Assembly (NCBI GenBank): GCA_030619985.1
Contig: JAUXAI010000003.1
Coordinates: 1-62,354 of the forward strand
Length of the DNA stretch: 62,354 nucleotides
Direction: 5' to 3'
DNA from: a bacterium
GTDB lineage: Bacteria; UBP18; UBA7526
Shown here: one piece after another, positions 35,932-43,837 of the stretch
How the letters are laid out: the number at the start of each line of letters is the position of its first letter
Position numbering within the stretch: position 1 is the stretch's first letter
Notes under the pieces: model-generated
Told to the model about the DNA's origin: nothing
Seen by the model: only the letters and a program-made list of their open reading frames with translations
The model's database searches: none
Made by a program: the position numbers and the translations under genes

Positions 35932-36387
35932 TTACTGGATAACTTCGATCTTCATCGGTTCAGATGGAACAACACCAGGCGTATCAGATAACACTCTTAG
36001 GCCATGCTGGCCTATACCTAGCTCCTTAGCATTAATAGTAAACATCAAGTTTATGGATAAACTTCGTTTTGGATTGCTTTTGTTGAAATGGCAGGGGTTA
36101 AGCATTAAGCCGGACTTCGCAATAAACTCTTGGCCATCAAATAACCTAATTTGCGTCCCGGAAACATTTGGTGGATAGTAGATGGAGCAGAAAATTGGAA
36201 TCGGCTCTTTAATCTGAAATGTTCTCTTTGAAGTCGCTATTGCCACCATCAATTGTTCAGAATTTGCAATCGAGTCTGCCCATGCTCCTATGTCTGAGGC
36301 AGACGGAGTCCTTTCTTTTGCAAGGATAAATGCAGTGGAGGCTAAAATTGCTGCTATCAACATGACCCAAAAAGTTTTTCTTAACAT
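35932..36387 (-). CDS. Secreted hypothetical protein
   Basis: 151 residues from the ATG at 36387 (AAAGGAG 6 bases upstream). N-terminal signal peptide MLRKTFWVMLIAAILASTAF with cleavage near ILAKERTPS. The remainder looks like a beta-sandwich (RTFQIKEPIPIFCSIYYPPN, IRLFDGQEFIAKSG, MFTINAKELGIGQHGLRVLS) and has single Cys residues at about 67 and 99. No family recognised. It is separated from ftsK by a 157-bp gap (35775-35931) with a few cacggatt words and from uppP by repeats, so it may be its own unit. Confidence 0.7.
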   Translation of the reverse strand: MLRKTFWVMLIAAILASTAFILAKERTPSASDIGAWADSIANSEQLMVAIATSKRTFQIKEPIPIFCSIYYPPNVSGTQIRLFDGQEFIAKSGLMLNPCHFNKSNPKRSLSINLMFTINAKELGIGQHGLRVLSDTPGVVPSEPMKIEVIQ

Positions 36388-36457
36388 AACCAACTCCTTT
36401 TAATTGACAAGCCTTTGTTCCTTATTAACTTATCAACGTATCAACTTATCGAAGCGG

Positions 36458-36497
36458 AGCGGAGACCCCGACCCCTCTCTCTCCGCTTGTCGGGGTC
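36458..36497. repeat. Two competing hairpins (palindromic element)
   Basis: gaccccgac (36464-36472) pairs with gtcggggtc (36489-36497), 9/9; agcggaga (36458-36465) pairs with tctccgct (36480-36487), 8/8. The two stems overlap and cannot both form. It lies between uppP and the secreted hypothetical gene. Confidence 0.65.
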
Positions 36498-36499
36498 AA

Positions 36500-36553
36500 C
36501 TTTCGATCAACTGGCTAACCGGTGAACCGGCTAACTGGCTAACGGGCTAACCA
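36500..36553. repeat. ctggctaa-type tandem words after uppP
   Basis: Successive words ctggctaa/ccggtgaa/ccggctaa/ctggctaa/cgggctaa (7-8 bases each) end inside the uppP stop region. Confidence 0.75.
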
Positions 36554-37362
36554 ATATATGACACTCCTAAACTAAGCAACCCAACAAACCACAGATAGTA
36601 AGCGAAAAGGGAGAATTTTCCCTTTTTAATTATGGATAGTAAAATCTTTAAGGCTAAGAGACCACTTAAGAAAGCAGCTATAGCTCCTATAATTAGGGGA
36701 TAGATATCCTCTTTTGGTATAGTAGAAAGATTTCTGAATTCTAATCCTGCCGCACCGATGATTGCTGGTATGGCCAATAAAAATGAGAACCTGTAGGCTG
36801 AGTCCCTGCTTAGTCCCCGAAATAATCCACAGGATATAGTTACTCCGCTCCTTGAGATGCCAGGAATAAGGCCTATTGCTTGAGCAAGACCGATTCCTAA
36901 AGCATCCTTTATATTTAATCTATGAATCTCTCTTCTTCCAATCTTGAGACGTTTCGTTGCCCAGAGGATGATTCCAGTGATGATGAGCATTAAAGAGACT
37001 ATTCTTGGACATTCAAATAATCTCCCGATCCCTTCTTTGAATAGGCCACCTATTAGAACAATAGGAATGGTTCCCAAGAGTAGAAAGCCTAATAAGCGAA
37101 GATAGGGGTCTTCTCTCTTCTTATGTGTTCCGGTCTTGAAAAGATGAATAAAACTAACTAAAATCTTTTTGATATCTTTTCTAAAAATACAGAAAACGGC
37201 AAAGAGCGTCCCAATATGAAGTGCAATTTCAAAAGTAATTCCTGGAGGATTATTTCTTAATAAAAAATTCTCTGCTAAGACTAAGTGGCCGCTTGAACTT
37301 ACAGGCAAGAATTCTGTCAGGCCCTGCAGGATTCCCAGAAGAAGAGCCTCATGCCAGGACAT
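36547..37362 (-). CDS. uppP: Undecaprenyl-diphosphatase (BacA type)
   Basis: 271 residues, about eight transmembrane helices. Signature 1 GILQGLTEFLPVSSSGHLVL (about 10-29) and signature 2 GLIPGISRSGVTISCGL (about 161-177) are both intact. Recycles undecaprenyl pyrophosphate for wall and LPS synthesis, complementing uppS at 54501. Start ATG has GGAG 5 bases upstream. Separated from pnp by a palindromic repeat element. Confidence 0.95.
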   Translation of the reverse strand: MSWHEALLLGILQGLTEFLPVSSSGHLVLAENFLLRNNPPGITFEIALHIGTLFAVFCIFRKDIKKILVSFIHLFKTGTHKKREDPYLRLLGFLLLGTIPIVLIGGLFKEGIGRLFECPRIVSLMLIITGIILWATKRLKIGRREIHRLNIKDALGIGLAQAIGLIPGISRSGVTISCGLFRGLSRDSAYRFSFLLAIPAIIGAAGLEFRNLSTIPKEDIYPLIIGAIAAFLSGLLALKILLSIIKKGKFSLFAYYLWFVGLLSLGVSYIG

Positions 37363-37383
37363 GCTTACTCCTTCATAAGATTG

Positions 37384-37500
37384 GGTTAGGGTTAAGTAGT
37401 TAGTTTAGTTGTTGGGTTAGGTAGTTGGTCTTTTTAAAACACCTAACCCTTACCGAACTACTAAACCCACTACCTTACCCTAATCCAACTACGTAACCTG
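37384..37500. repeat. Inverted heptamer element, copy 1 (gene-less)
   Basis: 117 bp. The left half is made of gttaggg/gttaagt/agttagt/tagttgt words, the right half of their complements (cctaacc, ccgaacta, ctaaacc, ccaacta), meeting at a short tctttttaaaaca centre. gggttaggt (37413-37421 region) and acctaaccc (37441-37449) are exact complements. Copy 2 at 45878-45991 has the same order of words. Confidence 0.85.
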
Positions 37501-37513
37501 TGGCTACTATTGA

Positions 37514-39616
37514 CTACTTATGTTTCCTGGGTCGTGTTTTTTCCCGTAGGGCTGCCTTTCGGGAGAGGTTAGTCCTTCCCTGGTCATCGATCTCAATGAC
37601 CTTTACCTCCACCTCCTGGCCTTCTTTTAAAACATCCTTCACATTCTTGACAAAGCCCTCTGCTAACTGGGAAACATGGACGAGGCCTTCCTTCCCGGGG
37701 AGGATCTCAACAAAGGCCCCAAAGTTCATGATTCTGGTCACCTTCCCTTTATAGATTTTTCCTACCTCAACCTCTTCTGTGAGATAGTTAATCATATCCA
37801 GGGCAGCCTGAGCCTTGGCCTTATCTGGGGAGGAGATGGATATCTTTCCATCATCATCGATATTCACCTCGGCACCAGTTTCCTCAATGATCCCCTTTAT
37901 CGTCTTACCTCTTGGGCCAATGATACCTCCAATCTTTTCTTGTTTCACATAAGTAACGATAATATGGGGAGCATAGACGGAGATTCCCTCTCTCGGCCGT
38001 GAAATGGCCTGGTTCATCTTATCCAGGATGAAAAGGCGGGTTTTCCTCGCCTGTTCCAAGGCCTCTTTTATCAAGGAAGTGGTGACTCCAGAGGTCTTGA
38101 TATCTAAGTGAAGAGCAGTAATCCCTTCTCTCGTTCCGGCGATCTTAAAGTCCATATCACCCAAGGCATCCTCCACCCCCAAGATATCGGTAAGGAGAGC
38201 ATACTTCTCCCCCTCCATTACTAATCCAATGGCTGCCCCGGCAACCGGGGCTTTAATGGGGGCTCCCGCATCCATTAAAGATAGGCTTGCCCCACAGACA
38301 CTGGCCATGGAAGAGGAGCCATTGGATTCCAGGATATCGGAGACCACCCTTATGGTATAGGGGAACTTATCACTGGGAGGGATGACAGGAAGAAGGGCTT
38401 TCTCTGCTAAAGCGCCGTGGCCAATCTCTCTCCTGCCTGGGCCCCTCAATGGCTTCGTTTCTCCCACACTAAAGGGCGGGAAATTATAGTGAAACATAAA
38501 GGTTTTTCGGAATTCCTTCTCCAGGGCATCAATACGTTGCTCATCCTCTGTAGTTCCCAAAGTAGTAGCCACCAGGGCCTGGGTCTGTCCTCTGGTAAAG
38601 AGGGCACTTCCATGGGCCCTGGGGAGGATTCCTACCTCGCAGGTAATGGGCCTGATCTCGTCCGCTCTTCTCCCATCTGCTCTACGATTCTCATCTAAAA
38701 TGGCCCGGCGCAGAATTTCTTTCACTATCTTGTCTACGACAAATTTGATGTCTTTCTCCTTTTCTGGAAATTCAGTGCTTAAGGCCTCCATAGCTTCATT
38801 CTCAATCTTGCTTAGCGCTTCATCCCTTTTGGTCTTTTCCTTTATCCTATAGGCCTCCTCTAATCTGGAAGTGGATAGTTCTCTCACCCTCTTCTCTATC
38901 TCCTCATCCGGAGCATAGAGGACGATTTCTCTCTTGGGTCTGCCACAGGATTTGATCAACCTTTCCTGAATCTCAACAAGCCTTCTGATGTGCTCTTTGG
39001 CCTTCTCTATCCCTTCTAAAATGGTCTCCTCTGGAACCTCATGGGCTTCAACCTCTATGGTTGCTATCGCACCCTTAGTCCCGACAACTACCATATCCAG
39101 CCTGCTTCTTTCCAATTCCTCATAGGTAGGATTGATGATAAACTCTTCCCCAATCCGTCCCAGGCGCACGGCGCCTACCGGACCACTAAACGGGATATCA
39201 GATATAGAAAGGGCAGCTGAGGCACCGATTATGGATAAGATATCCGGGTCATTCTCCCCATCTGCAGATAGCACGCTCACCGTAATCTGGACCGCATTCC
39301 TGATTCCTTTCGGGAAAAGAGGCCTTAAGGGTCGATCGACTAATCTTCCGGTCAGGATTTCCCAATCCCTTGGCCTCCCTTCTCTCTTAAAGAAGCCCCC
39401 GGGAATCTTCCCCGCAGAATAGGTCTTCTCCCTATAATCAACGGTCAAGGGAAAGAAATCAACATCCTCCCTGGCTTCTTTGGAGGCTACCACAGCCACC
39501 AGGACCACAGTATCCCCATAGCGTACGGTAACCGCACCATCCGCCTGCTTAGCCATCTTGCCAGTTTCAATAGTTAGTTTTCTTCTGGCGATTTCTAATT
39601 CTTCTTTTCTTACCAT
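37514..39616 (-). CDS. pnp: Polyribonucleotide nucleotidyltransferase
   Basis: 700 residues, full length. Two RNase PH domains (about 10-230 and 310-545; second contains PLRGPGRREIGHGALAEKAL and the catalytic DGGAP-like LMDAGAPIKAPVAG), KH domain EKIGGIIGPRGKTIKGII (about 553-570) and S1 domain KVTRIMNFGAFVEILPGKEG (about 623-642). Phosphorolytic 3'-5' RNA decay enzyme of the degradosome. Directly follows rpsO as in most bacteria. Confidence 0.96.
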   Translation of the reverse strand: MVRKEELEIARRKLTIETGKMAKQADGAVTVRYGDTVVLVAVVASKEAREDVDFFPLTVDYREKTYSAGKIPGGFFKREGRPRDWEILTGRLVDRPLRPLFPKGIRNAVQITVSVLSADGENDPDILSIIGASAALSISDIPFSGPVGAVRLGRIGEEFIINPTYEELERSRLDMVVVGTKGAIATIEVEAHEVPEETILEGIEKAKEHIRRLVEIQERLIKSCGRPKREIVLYAPDEEIEKRVRELSTSRLEEAYRIKEKTKRDEALSKIENEAMEALSTEFPEKEKDIKFVVDKIVKEILRRAILDENRRADGRRADEIRPITCEVGILPRAHGSALFTRGQTQALVATTLGTTEDEQRIDALEKEFRKTFMFHYNFPPFSVGETKPLRGPGRREIGHGALAEKALLPVIPPSDKFPYTIRVVSDILESNGSSSMASVCGASLSLMDAGAPIKAPVAGAAIGLVMEGEKYALLTDILGVEDALGDMDFKIAGTREGITALHLDIKTSGVTTSLIKEALEQARKTRLFILDKMNQAISRPREGISVYAPHIIVTYVKQEKIGGIIGPRGKTIKGIIEETGAEVNIDDDGKISISSPDKAKAQAALDMINYLTEEVEVGKIYKGKVTRIMNFGAFVEILPGKEGLVHVSQLAEGFVKNVKDVLKEGQEVEVKVIEIDDQGRTNLSRKAALREKTRPRKHK

Positions 39617-39630
39617 TTCTTCTCCTTTTG

Positions 39631-39724
39631 TAACGCCAAAGCGCTAAACGCTAAAACACAAAAGTTCGCCAAAGCGCAAAAATGATTTGGCGTCTTTGTT
39701 TTAAACTTTGGCGACTTGGCGTTA
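39631..39724. repeat. Structured rpsO-pnp spacer (nested inverted repeats)
   Basis: Outer arms taacgccaa (39631-39639) and ttggcgtta (39716-39724), 9/9; inner arms tcgccaaag (39666-39674) and ctttggcga (39706-39714), 9/9. It begins just after the rpsO stop and ends just before the pnp ribosome-binding site. The words (cgccaaag, gcgctaaa) also look like the local repeat vocabulary. Confidence 0.7.
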
Positions 39725-39725
39725 A

Positions 39726-39995
39726 TCATTTTCTCAAACCCAGTTCCTGGATAATCTTCTCGTATCTTTTCTTATCCTTATCCTTAAGGTAGCCCAACAG
39801 TCTTCTCCTCTGACCAACCATCTTCAGAAGCCCTCTTCGTGAGTGATGGTCCTTCTTATGAGTCTCAAGATGCTTGGTCAAGGAATTAATCCTCTCTGTG
39901 AGAAGGGCAATCTGCACCTCTGGTGAACCAGTATCCTTCTCGTTTAACCGATACTTAGTGGTAATCTCCTTCTTCTTTTCCTTCTCCAAGACCAT
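39726..39995 (-). CDS. rpsO: 30S ribosomal protein S15
   Basis: 89 residues from the ATG at 39995 (GGGGG about 8 bases upstream; an ATG at 40001 is too close to that site). Conserved [20 protein letters not shown] (about 22-41), [20 protein letters not shown] (about 50-69). Binds 16S rRNA helices 20-22. A strong promoter and a structured leader lie directly upstream, within and after the ribF stop. Confidence 0.95.
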   Translation of the reverse strand: MVLEKEKKKEITTKYRLNEKDTGSPEVQIALLTERINSLTKHLETHKKDHHSRRGLLKMVGQRRRLLGYLKDKDKKRYEKIIQELGLRK

Positions 39996-40028
39996 TTTCA
40001 TTTCCCCCTTTCTTACTCGCTGCCAATC

Positions 40029-40069
40029 GCCGAGAGAATCGACGGGGAAGCGATTCTCCCAGCAACGGC
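40029..40069 (-). promoter_or_regulatory. Hairpin in the rpsO 5' leader (candidate S15 autoregulatory site)
   Basis: gagaatcg (40034-40041) and cgattctc (40051-40058) form an 8-bp stem with a 9-base loop; gccg (40029-40032) and cggc (40066-40069) extend it. It lies between the predicted transcription start (about 40077) and the rpsO ribosome-binding site. S15 autoregulates through leader RNA in several phyla; that this is such an element is inference. Confidence 0.45.
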
Positions 40070-40083
40070 ACTTCATTTAAATA

Positions 40084-40111
40084 ATTATATCACACATTAG
40101 GTAAAAGACAA
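40084..40111 (-). promoter_or_regulatory. rpsO promoter overlapping the ribF stop
   Basis: Minus strand TTGTCT (40111-40106), 16-base spacer, TATAAT (40089-40084). The -35 lies in the last ribF codons. Leader length to the rpsO ATG about 80 bases. Confidence 0.6.
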
Positions 40112-41032
40112 AATTTTTCTTGCTCTGGCAATATCCCTCTCTATCTGGGCCTTAAGGGCTTCTGGGTTTTTAAAAATGATTTCATCACGAATTTTTTCTA
40201 AGAAACCGACCTTTATATCTTGGCCATAGACTCTCCCATGGAAATCAAAGATATAGGCCTCAATAATTCTCGTCCCTCGCTTATGGAAGGTGGGTTGGGT
40301 TCCGATATTTAGAAGCCCATCCCAATCCCTTCCCCTCACTCTTATCCTCCCTAGATAGACCCCATCAGAGGGGATCATCTCATAGTGGGGCCTTATATTG
40401 GCTGTGGGGTAGCCCAACCCTTTCCCTCGGGATTCTCCACGAACTATCCGACCATAGAGGGTGTAGGGACGGCCCAGAAGTTTTGCCGCTTTCTTAACCG
40501 TCCCTCTTCTAATAAGTTCCCTTATTGCTGTGCTACTTATTGCCTTCTTGCCTATTTTTACCAGAGGAATGACCCTGACCTTGAAGCCATACTCTCTTGC
40601 TTTACTTCTCAAGAATGCTATATTGCCTATTGCTCCTTTTCCATAGGTGAAGTTCTTTCCCACGAATACTTCTCTTATGCTCAATTTACTGACCAGAATA
40701 TCTCTGATGAATTTCTCTGGTGAGAGGGAAGCAAATTTCCTATCAAAATTAGTCAGGACAAGGGTGTCTATTCCCAGATCTTGAATTAGATTTATCTTCT
40801 CCTCCTTTGGGGTAAGCAGGGGAGGGCACTTTGCTGGATCAATCGTTTTTAGCGGATGAATATCAAAGGTCAAAACAATTGATTTTTTCCTTAAGTCTTG
40901 GGCCCTTCTTTTTAGAGATTTGATTACCTTCTGATGGCCGAGATGGAGGCCATCAAATGTGCCCAGGGCAAGAATCCCTCTCTTATGCCTTTTCATTATC
41001 TTATCAATTCCAAGAACAAGTTCCATCCTCAA
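40097..41032 (-). CDS. ribF: Riboflavin kinase / FAD synthetase
   Basis: 311 residues, bifunctional. N-terminal FMN adenylyltransferase GTFDGLHLGHQKVIKSL (about 23-39) with STAIRELIRRGTVKKAAKLL (about 165-184); C-terminal riboflavin kinase GRIVRGESRGKGLGYPTANI (about 192-211) and DGVYLGRIRVRG. Makes FMN and FAD. Overlaps truB by 4 bases in the usual truB-ribF-rpsO order. Confidence 0.95.
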   Translation of the reverse strand: MRMELVLGIDKIMKRHKRGILALGTFDGLHLGHQKVIKSLKRRAQDLRKKSIVLTFDIHPLKTIDPAKCPPLLTPKEEKINLIQDLGIDTLVLTNFDRKFASLSPEKFIRDILVSKLSIREVFVGKNFTYGKGAIGNIAFLRSKAREYGFKVRVIPLVKIGKKAISSTAIRELIRRGTVKKAAKLLGRPYTLYGRIVRGESRGKGLGYPTANIRPHYEMIPSDGVYLGRIRVRGRDWDGLLNIGTQPTFHKRGTRIIEAYIFDFHGRVYGQDIKVGFLEKIRDEIIFKNPEALKAQIERDIARARKILSFT

Positions 41033-41949
41033 CCGATAACCCTCATTGGTTTGAGGGATACAACCTCTTTTTCTATTCTTTTTAGATCTCCAATATCGAA
41101 TAGTGCTTTGGCGATTGCTAAGAGTGATTCTTTAGAATTATGGATCCTAACCAATTCTTTTCCTTTAATAGGTGAAGAAAGTTCCTGTATCCCAGAAGCC
41201 TCTATGGGCATCCCATTGAGAACAGATTCTCTTACCCTTTCTTTAACCTTCACTATCGGCAGATGCCCCAAGGCTTTATCCATACTCATTAGATATTTCT
41301 TTAAATTAGGTAGTTTCTTCAATTCTTCCAGGGTATGGCTTTCTTTCAAAGTAAAGATACCTGATTTAGTACGCACTAGATTTTTCAGGCAGGCCCCACA
41401 ACCTAGGGCTTTTCCCATATCATGACAGAGGGTCCTAATGTAGGTTCCTCTGGAGCAATTTATCTCAAAGATGATATCTGGCGGTTTATATTCTAAAAGA
41501 TTGAGATTATAAATTTTAACCTCTCTCTTTGGCCTTTCTACTTCCTTCCCTTTCCGGGCTAACTTATAAAGCCTCTCCCCCTTTACTTTCACTGCCGAGA
41601 CCATGGGTGGAATCTGCTCTATCTTTCCTAAAAAATTCTTGAGGACTTCCTTTATCCTTTTCTCTAGGACATTAATTTTTTCATTTTTAGCAATTATCTT
41701 GCCCGTTATATCCTGGGTATCGGTGGTGATCCCTAATCTCATGGTTGCCCGATATCCTTTTCCCTCTTCCAAAAACTGGATTATCTTGGTTGCCTTACCG
41801 ATGGCGATGGGAAGAACGCCAGTGGCCTCGGGATCCAGGGTTCCGGTATGACCCACCCTCTCCCCTAGAACTAATCTCCTTATCTCATCTACCACATCGT
41901 GAGAAGTCATGCCCTGCGGCTTATCGACATTTAGAAATCCATCCATCAT
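41029..41949 (-). CDS. truB: tRNA pseudouridine(55) synthase
   Basis: 306 residues. FLNVDKPQGMTSHDVVDEIR (about 5-24) and the catalytic Asp in VGHTGTLDPEATGVLPI (about 34-50); KGYRATMRLGITTDTQDITG (about 66-85); CSRGTYIRTLCHDMG (about 164-178). The C-terminal 90 residues form a PUA-like domain. Overlaps nrnA by 4 bases. Confidence 0.95.
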   Translation of the reverse strand: MMDGFLNVDKPQGMTSHDVVDEIRRLVLGERVGHTGTLDPEATGVLPIAIGKATKIIQFLEEGKGYRATMRLGITTDTQDITGKIIAKNEKINVLEKRIKEVLKNFLGKIEQIPPMVSAVKVKGERLYKLARKGKEVERPKREVKIYNLNLLEYKPPDIIFEINCSRGTYIRTLCHDMGKALGCGACLKNLVRTKSGIFTLKESHTLEELKKLPNLKKYLMSMDKALGHLPIVKVKERVRESVLNGMPIEASGIQELSSPIKGKELVRIHNSKESLLAIAKALFDIGDLKRIEKEVVSLKPMRVIG

Positions 41950-42911
41950 CTCAGCTGTTTCTCTACCTCAGCTAGCACCTTCTCCTTTACCTCCTCCAAA
42001 TCTCCCTTTATTGTGCAGGCAGAAGCACGAAGATGTCCTCCACCTCCAAATGTTTTGGCTATCCTATTAACATCGGCACTAGACTTGGAGCGGAAACTAA
42101 CTTTTACCTCATCCTTAGCAAGTTCAGTAAATAGAATGGCCACCTCACTCCCTTTCACAGAACGAACATAGTTGATGAAGTTCTCCGTCTCCGCTTTGGT
42201 AGTCCCGGTCTCCTTGAACATCTCATCGGTAATGGTCATCCAGGCTATTTGACCATCCTCGCTCCTTTCTAAGGTGTCTAAGGTCATGCTCAATAGCTTT
42301 ATGGCAGAGGGAAGCTGGGTCTCATATACCTGGTGGGTGATTTGAGCAGGCTTCAAATCCCCAATCTTCATAAGATCAGCAACGATCTCATGTGATCTCG
42401 ATGTGGTATTCGACTGCCGGAAGGAACCGGTATCTGTCAGGATGCCCACATAGAGGCATAGGGCAATCTCCCTATCTATCTTGAATCCTATCACTTTTGT
42501 CAGTTCATATATCTCTTCTCCCACGGCAGAAGCCTTAGTATTAACATAGTTATACTTTCCAAACTTTTTATTTCCCAGATGGTGATCGATATTTATGATG
42601 ACCTTTGCTTTCTTGATGGTCTCTTTAGTGCTCCCCAAACGAGAAAGTTCTGGACTATCCAGAACAAAGGCCACATCAAACTCTCTATTCTTGGGTAGTT
42701 CTTGCTTGATACTTTCTCTCCCGGAAAGAAAATCATAGGTTTTAGGGGCTGGATCATGGTTGGCGATGGTTACTTCCTTTCCTAATTTTTCCAGTATGCG
42801 CTTTAAGGCCAGTTGAGAGCCGATGGAATCCCCATCTGGCCTGATGTGAGAAGTAATGAAGAAACTCTCATTCTCTCTGATAACTTCGACAATCTTCTTT
42901 AGTTCATCCAT
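41946..42911 (-). CDS. nrnA: DHH/DHHA1 phosphoesterase (nanoRNase/pAp phosphatase)
   Basis: 321 residues. Metal ligands in TSHIRPDGDSIGSQLAL (about 20-36), FVLDSPELSRL (about 81-91), IINIDHHLGN (DHH, about 105-114); DHHA1 GGGGHLRASACTI (about 289-301). NrnA degrades short oligoribonucleotides and pAp; position between rbfA and truB is typical. Confidence 0.92.
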   Translation of the reverse strand: MDELKKIVEVIRENESFFITSHIRPDGDSIGSQLALKRILEKLGKEVTIANHDPAPKTYDFLSGRESIKQELPKNREFDVAFVLDSPELSRLGSTKETIKKAKVIINIDHHLGNKKFGKYNYVNTKASAVGEEIYELTKVIGFKIDREIALCLYVGILTDTGSFRQSNTTSRSHEIVADLMKIGDLKPAQITHQVYETQLPSAIKLLSMTLDTLERSEDGQIAWMTITDEMFKETGTTKAETENFINYVRSVKGSEVAILFTELAKDEVKVSFRSKSSADVNRIAKTFGGGGHLRASACTIKGDLEEVKEKVLAEVEKQLR

Positions 42912-42927
42912 ACTTCTTCCACCTCAT

Positions 42928-43080
42928 TAAACGCGAATTTCTTTGGATTGCTTACTGTTTGGGTCTATAAACGCGAATTCTCGCGAATTTATTCGTGTAG
43001 ATTCGCGTCTTCTGTTATTCGTGTCTATTCGTGTTTGTTTATTGCGTCCTTGCTTTTCAGTTCGCGTTGATTCGTGTCCC
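42928..43080. repeat. AACGCGAATT/ATTCGTGT repeat words overlapping the rbfA 3' end
   Basis: aacgcgaat words at about 42928-42990 and attcgYgt words at 42990-43080, on both orientations. The words at 43025-43065 encode the last residues (INKHE) and the TAG stop of rbfA. Confidence 0.75.
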
Positions 43081-43414
43081 CTGCAATCTTTCTCAATACT
43101 TCCTCTATGTGTGTCCCATGCTCTATAGCTTCATCGAATCTAAACTCAATCTCTGGAGTGAACTTCATCTTTATTCTCTGTCCGATCTCCCTACGAATAA
43201 ATCCCTTGGCATGCTCCAGGCCTTCTAAGGTCTTCTCTTTGTTCTCTTTCTTTAAAACAGTAATAAATACCCTTGCGTAGCGCAGGTCATCAGTAACACT
43301 CACCCCAGTAACGGTAACAAATCCAATCCGAGGATCCTTTAATTCCCTCTGAATGATCTTTGAGATCTCTTCCTGAATGAGTCTTCCTGCCCGCTGGGCT
43401 CTTCTCCGCGTCAT
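43025..43414 (-). CDS. rbfA: Ribosome-binding factor A
   Basis: 129 residues from the ATG at 43414 (GGGAGG with 4-base spacing upstream; the open frame to 43426 would swallow that site). RAGRLIQEEISKIIQRELKD (about 8-27), DLRYARVFITVL (about 47-58), KFTPEIEFRFDEAIEHGTHI (about 89-108). Late 30S maturation factor. The tail after KIAGD (about 16 residues) is translated repeat sequence. Confidence 0.93.
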   Translation of the reverse strand: MTRRRAQRAGRLIQEEISKIIQRELKDPRIGFVTVTGVSVTDDLRYARVFITVLKKENKEKTLEGLEHAKGFIRREIGQRIKMKFTPEIEFRFDEAIEHGTHIEEVLRKIAGDTNQRELKSKDAINKHE

Positions 43415-43440
43415 ATCGCCTCCCAATTTCCCAGTAAGAA

Positions 43441-43500
43441 GTTAACAGTTTACAGTGTACAGTAAAAAAACTGGTTACTGTTCGCTGGTTACTGGTTACT
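43441..43500. repeat. cagtaac/ctggtta heptamers between rbfA and ylxP
   Basis: ttaacag, tttacag, tgtacag, then actggtt, actgttc, gctggtt, actggtt words. No gene. Confidence 0.75.
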
Positions 43501-43782
43501 TTAGAAGATTTCTATCTCATAATCTGTAAGGGAGATATTTCTATTCTGCTCTATAAAATGGACTACCTTAGAAAGGATGCGATTTGCTTGGGCCTTATCA
43601 TTCGTCACACAGGCCAAGCCCAGAGTGGCTCTCTGCCAGAGATCCTGTTTTTCCACCTCAGCAATGGAGACGTTAAATCTATTCTTTACTCTCTCCTTTA
43701 TACTCTTGATGATCTGTCTCTTCCCTTTCAGGGAATTCACTCCCGGGATATGTAATTCAATTCGCGCTATGCCAATTATCAT
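43501..43782 (-). CDS. ylxP: DUF503 family protein YlxP
   Basis: 93 residues. IARIELHIPGVNSLKGKRQI (about 5-24) and FNVSIAEVEKQDLWQRATLG (about 36-55) are the DUF503 signatures. Always found between infB and rbfA in this operon type; role uncertain (suggested RNA-binding/ribosome link). Confidence 0.9.
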   Translation of the reverse strand: MIIGIARIELHIPGVNSLKGKRQIIKSIKERVKNRFNVSIAEVEKQDLWQRATLGLACVTNDKAQANRILSKVVHFIEQNRNISLTDYEIEIF

Positions 43783-43837
43783 TAATATTCCCCTTCTTTC
43801 ATTCTCCCCTTCTCCCTATCTCCGTTTCCCCGTTTCC

